The notes: a model not told the origin generated them from the letters alone. 64,000 nucleotides of DNA from JACRIM01 sp038042195 (GCA_038042195.1 JBBTET010000021.1:1-64000); one strand, 5' to 3'; positions 52,455 through 62,154 are shown, numbered from the stretch's first letter. Numbers and translations are program-made.

Positions 52455-54770
52455 ATGAAACGCATCTCGCAGTATTCGCTGATCCTTGTATTCAGTTGGG
52501 CCGCACTAATTCCACAACGACTGGAAGGGCAATGTGCCTTCGAGTGGCGGGCAGGCGATGGCGTGCCGGGTGTATTTGCTCCAAACGACATTAATGGCGG
52601 CAATGTGTATGCAACAACGACATGGGATCCAGAAGGTCCGGGTTCGCAGCCGGAGTTGCTGATTGTCGGTGGCCTTTTCACGATCGCGGGAAAATCGTTC
52701 GCAAACAACATCGCTTCATGGAACGGCACGGAATGGCAGAGCTTGGGGTCGGGAGTAAACGGCGAGGTACGCGCCTTGACCGTATACAACGGCGAGTTAA
52801 TTGCAGGGGGCACCTTCACCACCGCCGGCGGGTCGCCGGCGAATCGGATTGCACGATGGAACGGCACCGTCTGGCAGCCCGTCGACACCGGAATGAACGA
52901 CTGGGTGTGGGCTGTCTCCGTCTTTAACAACGAATTGATCGCAGGGGGCTATTTCACGACCGCAGGTGGTGCATCAGCGAATTACATCGCGCGTTGGAAC
53001 GGTACGACGTGGCAACCGCTGGATGTGGGGATGACGGAACCCGTCTTGGCGCTTTGTACATTCAACAACGACTTGATCGCCGCCGGGCAATTCAATAACG
53101 CTGGCGGCGTACCGGCTCATCGCATCGCCCGCTGGGACGGATCAACTTGGCAGCCCTTGGGAAGCGGAATGGATTCATTTATATATGCCCTGACCGTCTT
53201 TGATAACGAACTCATTGCGGGAGGCGGGTTCTTGGTGGCAGGCGGGTCGCTCATCAACCGTGTCGCACGATGGGACGGACTGAACTGGCAGCCACTTGGA
53301 GGTGGAGCTAACGACATCGTATATGGCCTCGCTGTATACACTGGCGAACTTGTCGCCGGCGGCCTATTCACTTCCGCTGGAGGCGTGACGGTGAATGCCG
53401 TGGCTCGCTGGAACGGCTCGAACTGGCAGGCCCTGTGCTGCGGCACTGACAGCTCGGACAAGGCATATGCCTTAACAGTATACAACAATGAGCTAATTAC
53501 TGGAGGGCCATTTTACGACGCTGCCAAATCTGTTGCCCGTTGGGATGGATCGACTTGGGAGAAACTTGGCACTGGAATGAATTCGGGTGTGACTGCTCTT
53601 CATGTTTTCGATAGCGAGCTGATCACTGGCGGCCAATTCGTCAGCGCGGGCGAATCGTCTGCAAGCCACATTGCCCGATGGAACGGCTCGATATGGCAAC
53701 CATTGGGAAGTGGTATGTCAGGAGGAACTGGAATTGTCACCTCGGTACTAAGTTTTACGATCTTCAACGATGATCTTATTGCTGCGGGTAACTTCACTTT
53801 GGCCGACGGTATTTCAGCCAACCGCATCGCCAGATGGAATGGAACATCCTGGCAGCCCTTGGGCACCGGGATGAACGGTATCATCAATGCTGTCACGGTG
53901 TTAAACGGCGACCTCGTTGCTGGAGGCTACTTTACGACCGCAGGCGGCTCGCCTGCCAGCAACATCGCCCGCTGGGACGGCAACGCGTGGCAACCTTTGG
54001 CAGGCGGAACAAACGGAAACGTGTATGCCCTTACTGTCTTCAATAATGAACTGATCGCTGGTGGTTCCTTCACAATTGCAGATGGGACAACCGTGAACCG
54101 GATCGCGCACTGGAATGGCAGTACATGGCAGCCATTGGGTAGCGGAATGAACGACTGGGTCTACGCATTGACTGTTTTCAACAATGAACTCATCGCAGGA
54201 GGCGAGTTCACGACGGCCGGCGGCATCACCGCCAGACGCGTCGCCCGCTGGAACGGCACCACCTGGCAGCCGACGATGAGCAATGGTGTCGGCACAAATG
54301 GAGCCGTCTATTCGCTCGCTGCTTTCAACAATGAACTGATTGCCGGTGGCGCGTTTACGCTCGCTGGTGGGTTTTCGGCAAACAAAGTTGCCAAATGGAA
54401 CGGAACCGCATGGAAATCGTTGGGAAGCGGCACCGGGGGTACAAGCTCGCCGTATGTCTATGCGTTGGCCAGTTTCAACAATGAATTGATTTCCGGGGGC
54501 GATTTTGTCACCGCGGGCGCCAACATCTCCGCCTACATGGCTCGCTGGGGCCCCGGCTGCCCGCGTGGTGACATGAATTGCGACCAAGGCGTCGACCTAA
54601 CCGACATGCCATTGTTTGTCGATGCAATCCTCGCGGCCCCCAGCATTTCCACATGCGACGGATATCTTGCCAACGTAAACAAGGATGTCTACACCGACGG
54701 CCAATCGCTCGTCAACGGCCTCGACGTCGTTGCATTTGTCAACTGCCTTGTAAATGGAGCATGTCCATAG
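52455..54770 (+). CDS. Secreted repeat protein (propeller-like) with dockerin-like tail
   Basis: The 771-residue protein has a signal peptide (YSLILVFSWAALIPQRLEG) followed by 13 repeats of about 42-55 residues built on VxALTVFNNELIAGGxFTTAGG...ANxIARWNGTxWQPLGxGMN, plus one last partial repeat. The regular strand pattern suggests one or two beta-propellers. The last 70 residues carry the EF-hand-like tail (RGDMNCDQGVDLTDMPLFV, LVNGLDVVAFV) and end GACP. Extracellular, function unknown. The ribosome site before the ATG at 52455 is weak. Confidence 0.85.
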   Translation: MKRISQYSLILVFSWAALIPQRLEGQCAFEWRAGDGVPGVFAPNDINGGNVYATTTWDPEGPGSQPELLIVGGLFTIAGKSFANNIASWNGTEWQSLGSGVNGEVRALTVYNGELIAGGTFTTAGGSPANRIARWNGTVWQPVDTGMNDWVWAVSVFNNELIAGGYFTTAGGASANYIARWNGTTWQPLDVGMTEPVLALCTFNNDLIAAGQFNNAGGVPAHRIARWDGSTWQPLGSGMDSFIYALTVFDNELIAGGGFLVAGGSLINRVARWDGLNWQPLGGGANDIVYGLAVYTGELVAGGLFTSAGGVTVNAVARWNGSNWQALCCGTDSSDKAYALTVYNNELITGGPFYDAAKSVARWDGSTWEKLGTGMNSGVTALHVFDSELITGGQFVSAGESSASHIARWNGSIWQPLGSGMSGGTGIVTSVLSFTIFNDDLIAAGNFTLADGISANRIARWNGTSWQPLGTGMNGIINAVTVLNGDLVAGGYFTTAGGSPASNIARWDGNAWQPLAGGTNGNVYALTVFNNELIAGGSFTIADGTTVNRIAHWNGSTWQPLGSGMNDWVYALTVFNNELIAGGEFTTAGGITARRVARWNGTTWQPTMSNGVGTNGAVYSLAAFNNELIAGGAFTLAGGFSANKVAKWNGTAWKSLGSGTGGTSSPYVYALASFNNELISGGDFVTAGANISAYMARWGPGCPRGDMNCDQGVDLTDMPLFVDAILAAPSISTCDGYLANVNKDVYTDGQSLVNGLDVVAFVNCLVNGACP

Positions 54771-54847
54771 TCCCGTTGCCGCATCGTCATTCATGGCAAA
54801 GCGAACAAGCCGACTAGCTAATTCCGCGCCTAGAATCAACAGCAGAG

Positions 54848-55756
54848 ATGAGCGTTGAGACTTCAATACCCAATAAGGACGAGAAAGCATTGAAGCTCAA
54901 GCGCCGGCGTGGCGGCATCATTCGTCGGCTTGTTCTCTATCCCCTGCTCCTCTACGTCACCTATTGCACTGCCATGTACTTCTTCCAGGACCACCTTCTC
55001 TTTCCCGCCGACATGGCCCCGCCCCCAGGCCTGACAAAGGATCGCTACGCCAAGAACACAGTCGTCATCACCCTCGACATCGACCATGGCAAAACAAACG
55101 AGGCATGGTTCATCCCTGCACCCAAGGCGAGCGCGACCGCTCCCGCGCCGGTCGCCATCTTCTTCCACGGCAACGCGGAAATCATCGACTACCTCGACGA
55201 AATCGTGACCCCCTATCAGCAATTGGGCGTTTCGGTCTATCTGCCCGAGTATCGCGGCTATGGGCGTGCCGGCGGCACACCCTCCGAATCGGCGATCATC
55301 GATGACGCCCTCCGGTTCTACGACGAATTAATCAAACGCCCTGACGTCGACAAGACTCGCATCATTCTCCATGGCCGCTCCCTCGGCGGTGGTCCTGCCA
55401 CGGCCCTCGCGTCGATGCGCCCTTCAAAGGCCCTCGTGCTGCAATCCGTCTTCACCAGCACCGCCGACATGGCCAACACCTACGGCGCGCCCGGCTTCGT
55501 CGCCCGTCATCCCTTTCGCAACGACCGAATCATCCCGACCTTAAGCCTCCCCATTCTCATTGCCCACGGCACCGTGGATGACATCATCCCCGTGTCGCAG
55601 GGGCGCGAACTCGCACGGCTCGCAAAACACGCAACGTTCCTGGAGTATCCTTGCAACCACAACGGATTCCCCGGCGATGGCAAGGAACAGGAATGGTGGG
55701 ACGCAGTCGCCAAGTTTCTCCGCAAGGCCGACGTGCTCAGTGAGGCATCGCATTGA
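54848..55756 (+). CDS. Membrane-anchored alpha/beta hydrolase
   Basis: The 302-residue protein has an N-terminal membrane helix (LVLYPLLLYVTYCTAMYFF) and an alpha/beta-hydrolase domain of the BEM46/ABHD13 type: the oxyanion region FFHGNAE, PEYRGYGRAGG, the nucleophile elbow HGRSLGGG, the acid in AHGTVDDIIP and the catalytic His in CNHNGF. Substrate unknown, possibly an acyl or peptidyl ester. It is translationally coupled to purN by a TTGA overlap. Confidence 0.88.
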   Translation: MSVETSIPNKDEKALKLKRRRGGIIRRLVLYPLLLYVTYCTAMYFFQDHLLFPADMAPPPGLTKDRYAKNTVVITLDIDHGKTNEAWFIPAPKASATAPAPVAIFFHGNAEIIDYLDEIVTPYQQLGVSVYLPEYRGYGRAGGTPSESAIIDDALRFYDELIKRPDVDKTRIILHGRSLGGGPATALASMRPSKALVLQSVFTSTADMANTYGAPGFVARHPFRNDRIIPTLSLPILIAHGTVDDIIPVSQGRELARLAKHATFLEYPCNHNGFPGDGKEQEWWDAVAKFLRKADVLSEASH

Positions 55757-56364
55757 AAAAACAGGATCCATTACGACTGGCAGTTCTCGTCTCCGGCGGC
55801 GGCACCGGATTGCAAAACCTCATCGACCGCATCCACAGTGGGCGCTTGCCGGGCGTCGAAATCTGCGTCGTCATCTCGTCAAAGGATGATGCACCCGCGG
55901 TGCAACGAGCCGAGCAGGCAGACCTCCCGGTCGATGTCATACGCGCTAAGGATTTCACTGATGTCGACAAGTTCAGCGAGCACATTGTCTTGACGCTCGA
56001 TGTCTACGATGCAGACCTCGTCGTGCAAGCCGGTTGGCTTTGCTATTGGAAGCTCCCGGCTCGGTGGCTCGGCAAGACGATCAACATCCATCCCGCCCTG
56101 CTACCCAAGTTCGGCGGAAAGGGGTTTTACGGTCGCCACGTCCACGAAGCCGTTCTCGCGGCAGGCGAAACCCAGTCAGGTGCAACCGTCCATTGGGTGG
56201 ACAACGAATACGACCACGGTGCCATCATTCGCCAAAAAGCGTGCCCGGTTCAGCCAGGGGACACGCCGGAGACCCTCGCCGCGCGGGTGCAGGCGGTCGA
56301 ATTCGACCTGCTGACAAATATCATCGGGGAGCTTCGTGACCAACGGCGTGGTGGAAAGTGGTAA
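55753..56364 (+). CDS. purN: Phosphoribosylglycinamide formyltransferase
   Basis: It formylates GAR in purine synthesis. The 203-residue protein has AVLVSGGGTGLQNLI at the substrate site and the catalytic set Asn-His-Asp: NIHPALLPKFGGKGFYG, GATVHWV and YDHGAII. The usual SLLP motif reads ALLP. Translation starts at TTG 55753, overlapping the previous stop by 4 bp. Confidence 0.93.
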   Translation: MKKQDPLRLAVLVSGGGTGLQNLIDRIHSGRLPGVEICVVISSKDDAPAVQRAEQADLPVDVIRAKDFTDVDKFSEHIVLTLDVYDADLVVQAGWLCYWKLPARWLGKTINIHPALLPKFGGKGFYGRHVHEAVLAAGETQSGATVHWVDNEYDHGAIIRQKACPVQPGDTPETLAARVQAVEFDLLTNIIGELRDQRRGGKW

Positions 56365-56478
56365 TTTCCTGTTGCAAGCCGTTCATCATTCACTTTTTTC
56401 GGCCTCTGAACTTTGATCCGACCCCGCCGCGAGGATAGAATCTCTGTATCCGTAAGACGTATGCAGGAGGGAAGGAAC

Positions 56479-57894
56479 TTGGCCACAAACCGTCGGTCGA
56501 TACTGCGTCGCCTTGCGCGACACTGGTTGGTCGTTGCCGCACTCGCCATCCTTCCGACGCATGTTTGGGCCGACTCCGACGTATTCCCCTGCGTGATCGG
56601 CGATCAATTCTTCAATACGTCCGGGTTCTTCAATTACGGAATGGTCGGCGGAATTCACGCATTCTCGCTGGAGGTCAAGGCTTGCAACCAGGGCGACACC
56701 TTCGCGAATTGGATCGAGGAAACAAATCAACACCCCGTCATCACCCAGAATCTCCTGCGCCTTCGCAACGGCCGCTTCGAACAGATCGGCCAAGCTTGGC
56801 TCAAGCACGGATTCTTCGTCGCCGCAGAGGACGGCTGCACCCTCTGTTCGGGCGAAGAAGACTTCACCAAACTCGGCCCAGGCTGTTGCGACACCTACGG
56901 CGCATCGCTCAACGGATTTCAATCGATCCTCGGGCCAAAGTCCGAAGTCAACGCCTCCACCGGCGTCTTTCCATACCCCTTTTGTGGCGGAGGCTGTCCT
57001 GCCGCTGGAAACGGTATCGACCGCCGTTTGCAAGTCGCCGACGCCGACCTCGATATCAACCAAACCGTCATTTACATCACCGAGATGCAATATGTCCTGC
57101 AGGATGACTGTCAGGCGAATCCTAGAACCGACTACAACAACGCCTCGTATCGACGAATCGGCATCAACAGCTCCAAGCAGATGTCCTTCTGGCTGTCTGC
57201 CACCATGCCGGGCGAACCAGGGATCAACGCTTGGGCCGCGTACGAAGCCGGCGTGACTTCGGGCGTCGTCGATGTACCGGGCGATGGCCGATTCCATGTT
57301 TCCGCAAAAGCCACCGACCTCGGCGGCGGCACCTGGCACTACGAATACGCCGTGCAAAATCTAAACTCCGATCGCTCCGGCGCATCCTTTAGCGTGCCCA
57401 TTCCCATCGGCGCAACCATTAGCAACGTCGGCTTCCATGACATCTTCTATCACAGCGGCGAACCGTACGACCCGACCGATTGGAGCATGCCCGCCAACGG
57501 GGTGACCACCGGCAACGCGCTCACTTGGGCCTCGCAGGCCTATCTCATCGACCCGCCGAACGCCAACGCACTCCGCTGGGGCACCCTCTACAACTTCCGA
57601 TTCGATGCCAACGTCCCGCCCGACACCGGCGTCGCAACCATCGGCCTCTTCAAACCCGGCAGCCCCACGACGGCCTCGCTCGGCACCGTCACCCCGCGCT
57701 TCTGCGTCTGCACCGGCGACCTCAACGGCGACGGCAAACTCGACGGCCTCGACGTCCCCGCCTTCGTTCAAGCCTACCTCGGCATCACCCCCACCAACTG
57801 CGCCGACGTCGCATCACCAAGCGGCTCCACGCCAGATGACGCCGACCTCGCCCAGGTCGTCTCATTGCTGCTCGGCACGGGAACGTGCCCGTAG
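56479..57894 (+). CDS. Secreted protein with dockerin-like tail
   Basis: The 471-residue protein has a signal peptide (HWLVVAALAILPTHVWA), a Cys-containing domain (GCTLCSGEEDF, GPGCCDTYG, PFCGGGCPAAGNG), a beta-rich part, and an EF-hand-like tail (GDLNGDGKLDGLDVPAFV, a second degenerate loop, ending GTCP). I do not recognise the main domain. The TTG at 56479 has GGAGG eight bases upstream; the ATG at 56461 contains that site and would add six residues. Confidence 0.75.
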   Translation: MATNRRSILRRLARHWLVVAALAILPTHVWADSDVFPCVIGDQFFNTSGFFNYGMVGGIHAFSLEVKACNQGDTFANWIEETNQHPVITQNLLRLRNGRFEQIGQAWLKHGFFVAAEDGCTLCSGEEDFTKLGPGCCDTYGASLNGFQSILGPKSEVNASTGVFPYPFCGGGCPAAGNGIDRRLQVADADLDINQTVIYITEMQYVLQDDCQANPRTDYNNASYRRIGINSSKQMSFWLSATMPGEPGINAWAAYEAGVTSGVVDVPGDGRFHVSAKATDLGGGTWHYEYAVQNLNSDRSGASFSVPIPIGATISNVGFHDIFYHSGEPYDPTDWSMPANGVTTGNALTWASQAYLIDPPNANALRWGTLYNFRFDANVPPDTGVATIGLFKPGSPTTASLGTVTPRFCVCTGDLNGDGKLDGLDVPAFVQAYLGITPTNCADVASPSGSTPDDADLAQVVSLLLGTGTCP

Positions 57895-58130
57895 TGCTGG
57901 GGCACAGTAGTTCTTCGGATTATGGAACATAGGCATCCTGACGGCACGAATCACATTCTCTCATTCGACCCGATGGTCCCGGTGCAACGGGACACTACGC
58001 GGTCGTTTCAATGGACAGTGGTTGCAAAGGACAACCATGCAGTACCGTCACGGTTACCGCGCTGGCTGAATGACATGGTGTGGCAAGCCGGGAAGCACGA
58101 TGCGACCACCGCAAGACATGGGTGTGGAGA

Positions 58131-58553
58131 CTATCGCGGCATGACTGCGGTGTCTAAAAATGCGTGACTTTCTCGCGTCTTACCGTCCCGTTGCAACTGC
58201 AGGAGCAGATCCTTGTTCAGGCTCTCAATGCGCTCCGCCATTTTCTGCACGATGCGGAACGCAAGCGAGGGATCCTCGTGAGTTCGCTGAAGGAAGGTCT
58301 TCTGGTCAACGCTCAGAACCCGCGTCTGCCCCCGGGAGCGAACGGTTGCTGACCTCGGCCGTTTTGTAAATAGGGCCATCTCTCCAAAGACGTCTCCCTC
58401 GCCTAGGACTGAGAGCAGCACCTCACTCCCTGAGCCGTGAAGCACGACCTCAACCTCGCCTTCTTGTATCACATACATGCGATCTCCGATCTCGCCCTCC
58501 CTGACGATGCATTCGCCTTGTTCATACAGCTTACCAAGCGGACCTGCAGACAT
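58131..58553 (-). CDS. Cyclic-nucleotide-binding domain protein
   Basis: The 140-residue protein is a single Crp-type cNMP-binding beta-barrel (ECIVREGEIGDRMYVIQEGEVEV across two strands, then GEGDVFGEMALFTKRPRSATVRS, the phosphate-binding cassette) followed by a C-helix and a short tail. There is no helix-turn-helix, so it is not a transcription factor by itself. GGAGG lies six bases before the ATG at 58553, 17 bp after the FAD oxidoreductase stop, so it may be a regulatory partner of that enzyme. Confidence 0.85.
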   Translation of the reverse strand: MSAGPLGKLYEQGECIVREGEIGDRMYVIQEGEVEVVLHGSGSEVLLSVLGEGDVFGEMALFTKRPRSATVRSRGQTRVLSVDQKTFLQRTHEDPSLAFRIVQKMAERIESLNKDLLLQLQRDGKTRESHAFLDTAVMPR

Positions 58554-58570
58554 TACGGGCCTCCGGACTT

Positions 58571-59980
58571 CTACGAGGTTGCAACTCGCGATGGGGATAG
58601 GCGGAGAAGCACCCCTATGCAATTAGACAAGAAATCATACAGGAACTTCGGCTTTGCCATGCGTAGCAGAATATCCAGGTACGGCGCGCTCCCCGTAAAC
58701 ATGTCCCATAACACCTTGCTCATGATCGGGCAAGGGCCCGAGACGCGCTGCTCGTCCGCGACCATCCGTAACATGCCGCTTCGCAGGAAAGGTATCTTGC
58801 GGAACATCCCGCCACAAAAAAAAAGGAGCTTCCCCACGCGATTGTCGAGTTGAAGCCGTCTGCATGTTGGCCAGTAATAGTGGGCGAAGTCGCGTTCGGA
58901 TACTCCATGAAAGACCGCGGTAACCGCGCAGGCTTTCGCCGCGCGGTAGGCGGCCCCAATGCCGTCCTTGTACAGACGCGAAACTCCACAGTCGCCCACC
59001 AGCACGATGCGATCGCCGAAGCAAGGCTGGGCCGCGGCGATGTTGATTCGTGGACCGCAACGGCATGGCGGGCTACTGGCGTCGAAATCAGGAGGGAAAC
59101 AGGCCCGCGCCTCCGCCGTATTCAAAAACGTGCGAAGAAGCTGCTGGTCTACATCGTGACCGAGTACGCACGTGGTCACATAGTCTCCCTTGGGGATGAG
59201 CGCGGCGAACTCCAATCGGGGCAGATTCAGCAAGAAAACATGCATGGCGCTACCTAAGCAGGATTCCACCTGATCCCTGCCCAGCCAGATTTCCGCAATG
59301 CAGGCCCGTGTCGTCTTCGGACGGCGTAAGCCCGAGCAAACGTGCTCGAAGAGCTTGACACTCTCAGAGTTCACACCCACCGCCCCGACGACCAAGTCAT
59401 AACTTTGTTCACAACCCTGTCTTGGCCGGATCATGGGCCGACCGTCCAGCCACTCAAGGGCCTCAACGCGGTGCGGAACGTGTCGAGCGCCCTTCTGGCA
59501 GGCCAGGTTTAGGAGAAAACCATCGAAGCTCTGCCACGACCCCGCCTCAGAGCCTTTTGGCCCACAGCCTCGATGCACGCATGCAATACGCATCTCCTCG
59601 GCGGGCGTCCTGATCCGAACGGCGGACGCATCCGTGTGCAACACATAGGACGAGATTCCACGCTGTACGACCGAGTGGGGCATGTTGATCCCTTCGGTCG
59701 CCAGCATTTGAACAAGCGATTCCGAAATGACACCACCGCACATATTGCACCCGGCCGGACCACAGCGGGAGAAGTCTTTCGGCTCATAGATGTCTACGTA
59801 CAGGTCCAAGCCCGCATGTTCAGCAATCTTCAACAGGAAGTAGGCCGTGAGGGATCCCGCTGGACCGCCTCCGATGATGCCGATCCTGCTTCCAGACCGA
59901 AGTTCCGTATCTGCGGAAACGGTGCTTCGCCCCGACTGCGATGAAACGAGCGATCGCCACTGTGAGCCGACATTTCCCAT
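58571..59980 (-). CDS. FAD-dependent oxidoreductase (geranylgeranyl-reductase-like)
   Basis: The 469-residue protein has an N-terminal dinucleotide-binding motif (RIGIIGGGPAGSLTAYFLL), a Cys cluster CGPAGCNMCGG near residue 70, and the second FAD motif with LVGDCGVSRLYKDGIGAAYRAA. These match flavin oxidoreductases related to geranylgeranyl reductases. The substrate is unknown. GGGAAGG precedes the ATG at 59980; the frame is open further upstream to 60112. It is in an operon with the cNMP-binding protein. Confidence 0.78.
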   Translation of the reverse strand: MGNVGSQWRSLVSSQSGRSTVSADTELRSGSRIGIIGGGPAGSLTAYFLLKIAEHAGLDLYVDIYEPKDFSRCGPAGCNMCGGVISESLVQMLATEGINMPHSVVQRGISSYVLHTDASAVRIRTPAEEMRIACVHRGCGPKGSEAGSWQSFDGFLLNLACQKGARHVPHRVEALEWLDGRPMIRPRQGCEQSYDLVVGAVGVNSESVKLFEHVCSGLRRPKTTRACIAEIWLGRDQVESCLGSAMHVFLLNLPRLEFAALIPKGDYVTTCVLGHDVDQQLLRTFLNTAEARACFPPDFDASSPPCRCGPRINIAAAQPCFGDRIVLVGDCGVSRLYKDGIGAAYRAAKACAVTAVFHGVSERDFAHYYWPTCRRLQLDNRVGKLLFFCGGMFRKIPFLRSGMLRMVADEQRVSGPCPIMSKVLWDMFTGSAPYLDILLRMAKPKFLYDFLSNCIGVLLRLSPSRVATS

Positions 59981-60496
59981 ATGACCTTCCCCGGTCGCGC
60001 AACCACCGGTTGATCGGTCTTCATAAGATACACCTCCCACTCCCGTTGCGCCTACACCTTTTTGGACTTTTTTGTCTGGAGAGCCGACCCGGAATATTCG
60101 GCCACATGCCAAGGCTTACCTTCGACCCCGTTTTTCGTACTAGAGTGTTTGCTATGGCACAGCGGTTCCGGCCGTGTTTTCCTATTCAAACTGCACCAGT
60201 ACCCGTTTTTCGTGCAGAGCGCAAGGCATCCCCCTCATGTATCACAACTGGGAACAGGTTGAGCCGCCTGTCAGATCATGATATAGAAGCCACGCTACCT
60301 AACATTCCCATTCCGCATCACCGAATTCAAGAAACCAGGCACAATGGGGCTGTCGAAAAAGGAGCCCCCGGCCTTCCCCTGCTTTAGCGTCAAATAATGC
60401 TCGTTCATGCCCGCGTTTGCCTTCTACCGCGCGAGCCTCTCTCGTTACAATGCACATAAGTCATCTGGAGCATCGCACTGCAAAGGGGTTAGCGAA
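59981..60496. other. Gene-free region with the second nested repeat
   Basis: No supported gene, apart from a possible N-terminal extension of the oxidoreductase. It contains the nested inverted repeat at 60137-60202 and the repeated words 'cccgtttttcgtac' (60127-60140) and 'cccgtttttcgtgc' (60203-60216) directly flanking it, which could be remnants of a target duplication or part of the element. Confidence 0.4.
60137..60202 (+). repeat. Nested inverted-repeat element, copy 2
   Basis: Outer arms GTACTAGAGTGTTTG (60137-60151) and CAAACTGCACCAGTAC (60187-60202) enclose a degenerate inner palindrome (CACAGC ... GGCCGTG, 60158-60176). Distances between the four blocks equal those of the copy at 23911-23977 (6 nt and 10 nt), and the block before the right arm reads ttttcctatt against tcttctattt. 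Confidence 0.65.
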
Positions 60497-61345
60497 ATGA
60501 ACCGCCGAATCCTCCCGCTGTCGGCACTTGCAACCATTCTCCAGGCGGCCACCACACTGGCATCGCCCATCGACCTCCCCATTAACACGGGGCTATCCAA
60601 CGTCAATGTCCAGATGTGCATCCTAACCGGTTGCGACAGCGACCCCTCAAGCGTGTCAGGGTTCGTGTCCGCAAAGGCGTCGCCGCTCTCCGCTCCGACG
60701 AGCCTCACCCTCTACGACTTCACCTTTACGTTGAATGACCAGATCGACCTGTTCATCAGCTTTGGTTTCCTCGGGAACTTCACCGGCACCGGCCAGAACC
60801 TCGTCCTCTTCGACGCCCAACCCGGCGTTGCCCAACCGCCGACGCCCGTCTCGTCGGGCACGTTCAGCTACGCCGGCGTACCGACGGACGGAACCGGGAC
60901 GTTCACATACACATCGACGGGCATCGTTTGCTCGGCACTGACTAACGCCGGGCGACCCTGCAACGACGTCATCAATCTCGCCGATCAGGGCACACAGAGC
61001 GGCACCTTGAATGGGTCTGTTTCTTTTTCACCGGGACGTGTGTTGACGCTGAACATCAATCCAAACCTGAGTATCCCGCTCGACCCGACCAACCCAGGCC
61101 TCGGCACGTTGACCGTGACCGGTACGATTGTTGCTACTGCAACCGTGCCCCTGCGCGGCGATGTCAACCTCGACGGACTCGTAGACGGACGCGACGCTCA
61201 GGAATTCGTGACCGTCATGCTGAACCCCGGTACGGCCTCGTGGCAAAAGCGATTTGCCGCCGACATGAATGACGATGATGCATTTGGCGATCTGGATATC
61301 ATCGCTTTTTCGTCGTGCACGCTGTCAGCGGGATGCCCAGATTGA
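60497..61345 (+). CDS. Secreted protein with dockerin-like tail
   Basis: The 282-residue protein has a signal peptide (ILPLSALATILQAATTLAS), a beta-rich body of about 190 residues without a recognised family, and the EF-hand-like tail (RGDVNLDGLVDGRDAQEFV, ADMNDDDAFGDLDIIAF) ending GCPD. AAGGGG precedes the ATG at 60497. A lipoprotein hydrolase gene follows on the same strand with 59 bp spacing. Confidence 0.8.
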   Translation: MNRRILPLSALATILQAATTLASPIDLPINTGLSNVNVQMCILTGCDSDPSSVSGFVSAKASPLSAPTSLTLYDFTFTLNDQIDLFISFGFLGNFTGTGQNLVLFDAQPGVAQPPTPVSSGTFSYAGVPTDGTGTFTYTSTGIVCSALTNAGRPCNDVINLADQGTQSGTLNGSVSFSPGRVLTLNINPNLSIPLDPTNPGLGTLTVTGTIVATATVPLRGDVNLDGLVDGRDAQEFVTVMLNPGTASWQKRFAADMNDDDAFGDLDIIAFSSCTLSAGCPD

Positions 61346-61404
61346 TCCGCAAGGCGGAAGCAAACGCCAACAGCATGATCGCAGACTGGAGCTGGTCGGT
61401 TAAA

Positions 61405-62154
61405 ATGGGCGTTCGGACGATCTGCGCAACGATCCCTTTCGTCATTGGCGGCTGTCTCAATCCAGAGGCACCAGGGCCGCCACTCCCAATTGAACGAACC
61501 ATGGTCCTGTTGCCAGGCATCGAAGGAGGGGCATGGCAACTCAATGGAACCGTTCGCGGCCTGCGTCAGGCCGGAATCCTCGCGGATTTTGATGTCATCG
61601 AATGGGGCAAGCGACCGTTCGGATCGCTCGATAATTTGACAAACCTTGAAGCGAACAAAACGCGGGCCAAGCAAATCGCTGCCCGCATTGAATCACATCG
61701 TCACGAATACCCTGAACGCCCCATTACACTAATCGGCTCCAGTGGAGGAGGTGGACTCGCCATACTCGTAGCCGAGGCGCTGCCAAGGCAGCCAATCCTT
61801 GATCGACTCATCCTCATCGGCGCGGCCATCTCACCGCGTTATGAGCTGACCGAGTCCCTCGCGCGATGCAAGCATGGCATCGTGAATATGTACTCCGCCA
61901 ACGACTGGCTCATCCTCGGCGCGGGCACCAGTATCTTTGGTACGATGGACCGCACAAAGTCGGCAGCTGCCGGCCACGTCGGATTCCTCGATTCAATGGG
62001 GAACACTCGCAATGAAAACGGCTTGACTCAAATCGCATGGCAGCCGAGATGGGCAATTGTCGGACACGACGGCGGACATATCGGATGGCTCGCCGGCCAA
62101 TGGGCGTATCAGTACCTGGCACCGGTGATTACCAAGGGCTGTTGTGATCCCTGA
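61405..62154 (+). CDS. Lipoprotein alpha/beta hydrolase, paralogue of 2897-3832
   Basis: The 249-residue protein has a short lipoprotein signal (MGVRTICATIPFVIGGC) and a hydrolase core with LLPGIEGGAW, the nucleophile elbow IGSSGGGG, an Asp in YSANDW and the C-terminal GHDGGHIGW. It aligns with the lipoprotein hydrolase at 2897-3832 through the same landmarks. Substrate unknown. Upstream ATGs at 61375 and 61333 are possible, but the signal is complete from 61405. Confidence 0.7.
   Translation: MGVRTICATIPFVIGGCLNPEAPGPPLPIERTMVLLPGIEGGAWQLNGTVRGLRQAGILADFDVIEWGKRPFGSLDNLTNLEANKTRAKQIAARIESHRHEYPERPITLIGSSGGGGLAILVAEALPRQPILDRLILIGAAISPRYELTESLARCKHGIVNMYSANDWLILGAGTSIFGTMDRTKSAAAGHVGFLDSMGNTRNENGLTQIAWQPRWAIVGHDGGHIGWLAGQWAYQYLAPVITKGCCDP

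Noticed and set aside
57922..58130. A possible small ORF between the secreted protein and the cNMP-binding gene
   Set aside because: No ribosome site, it overlaps the end of a convincing gene on the other strand, and composition is not protein-like.
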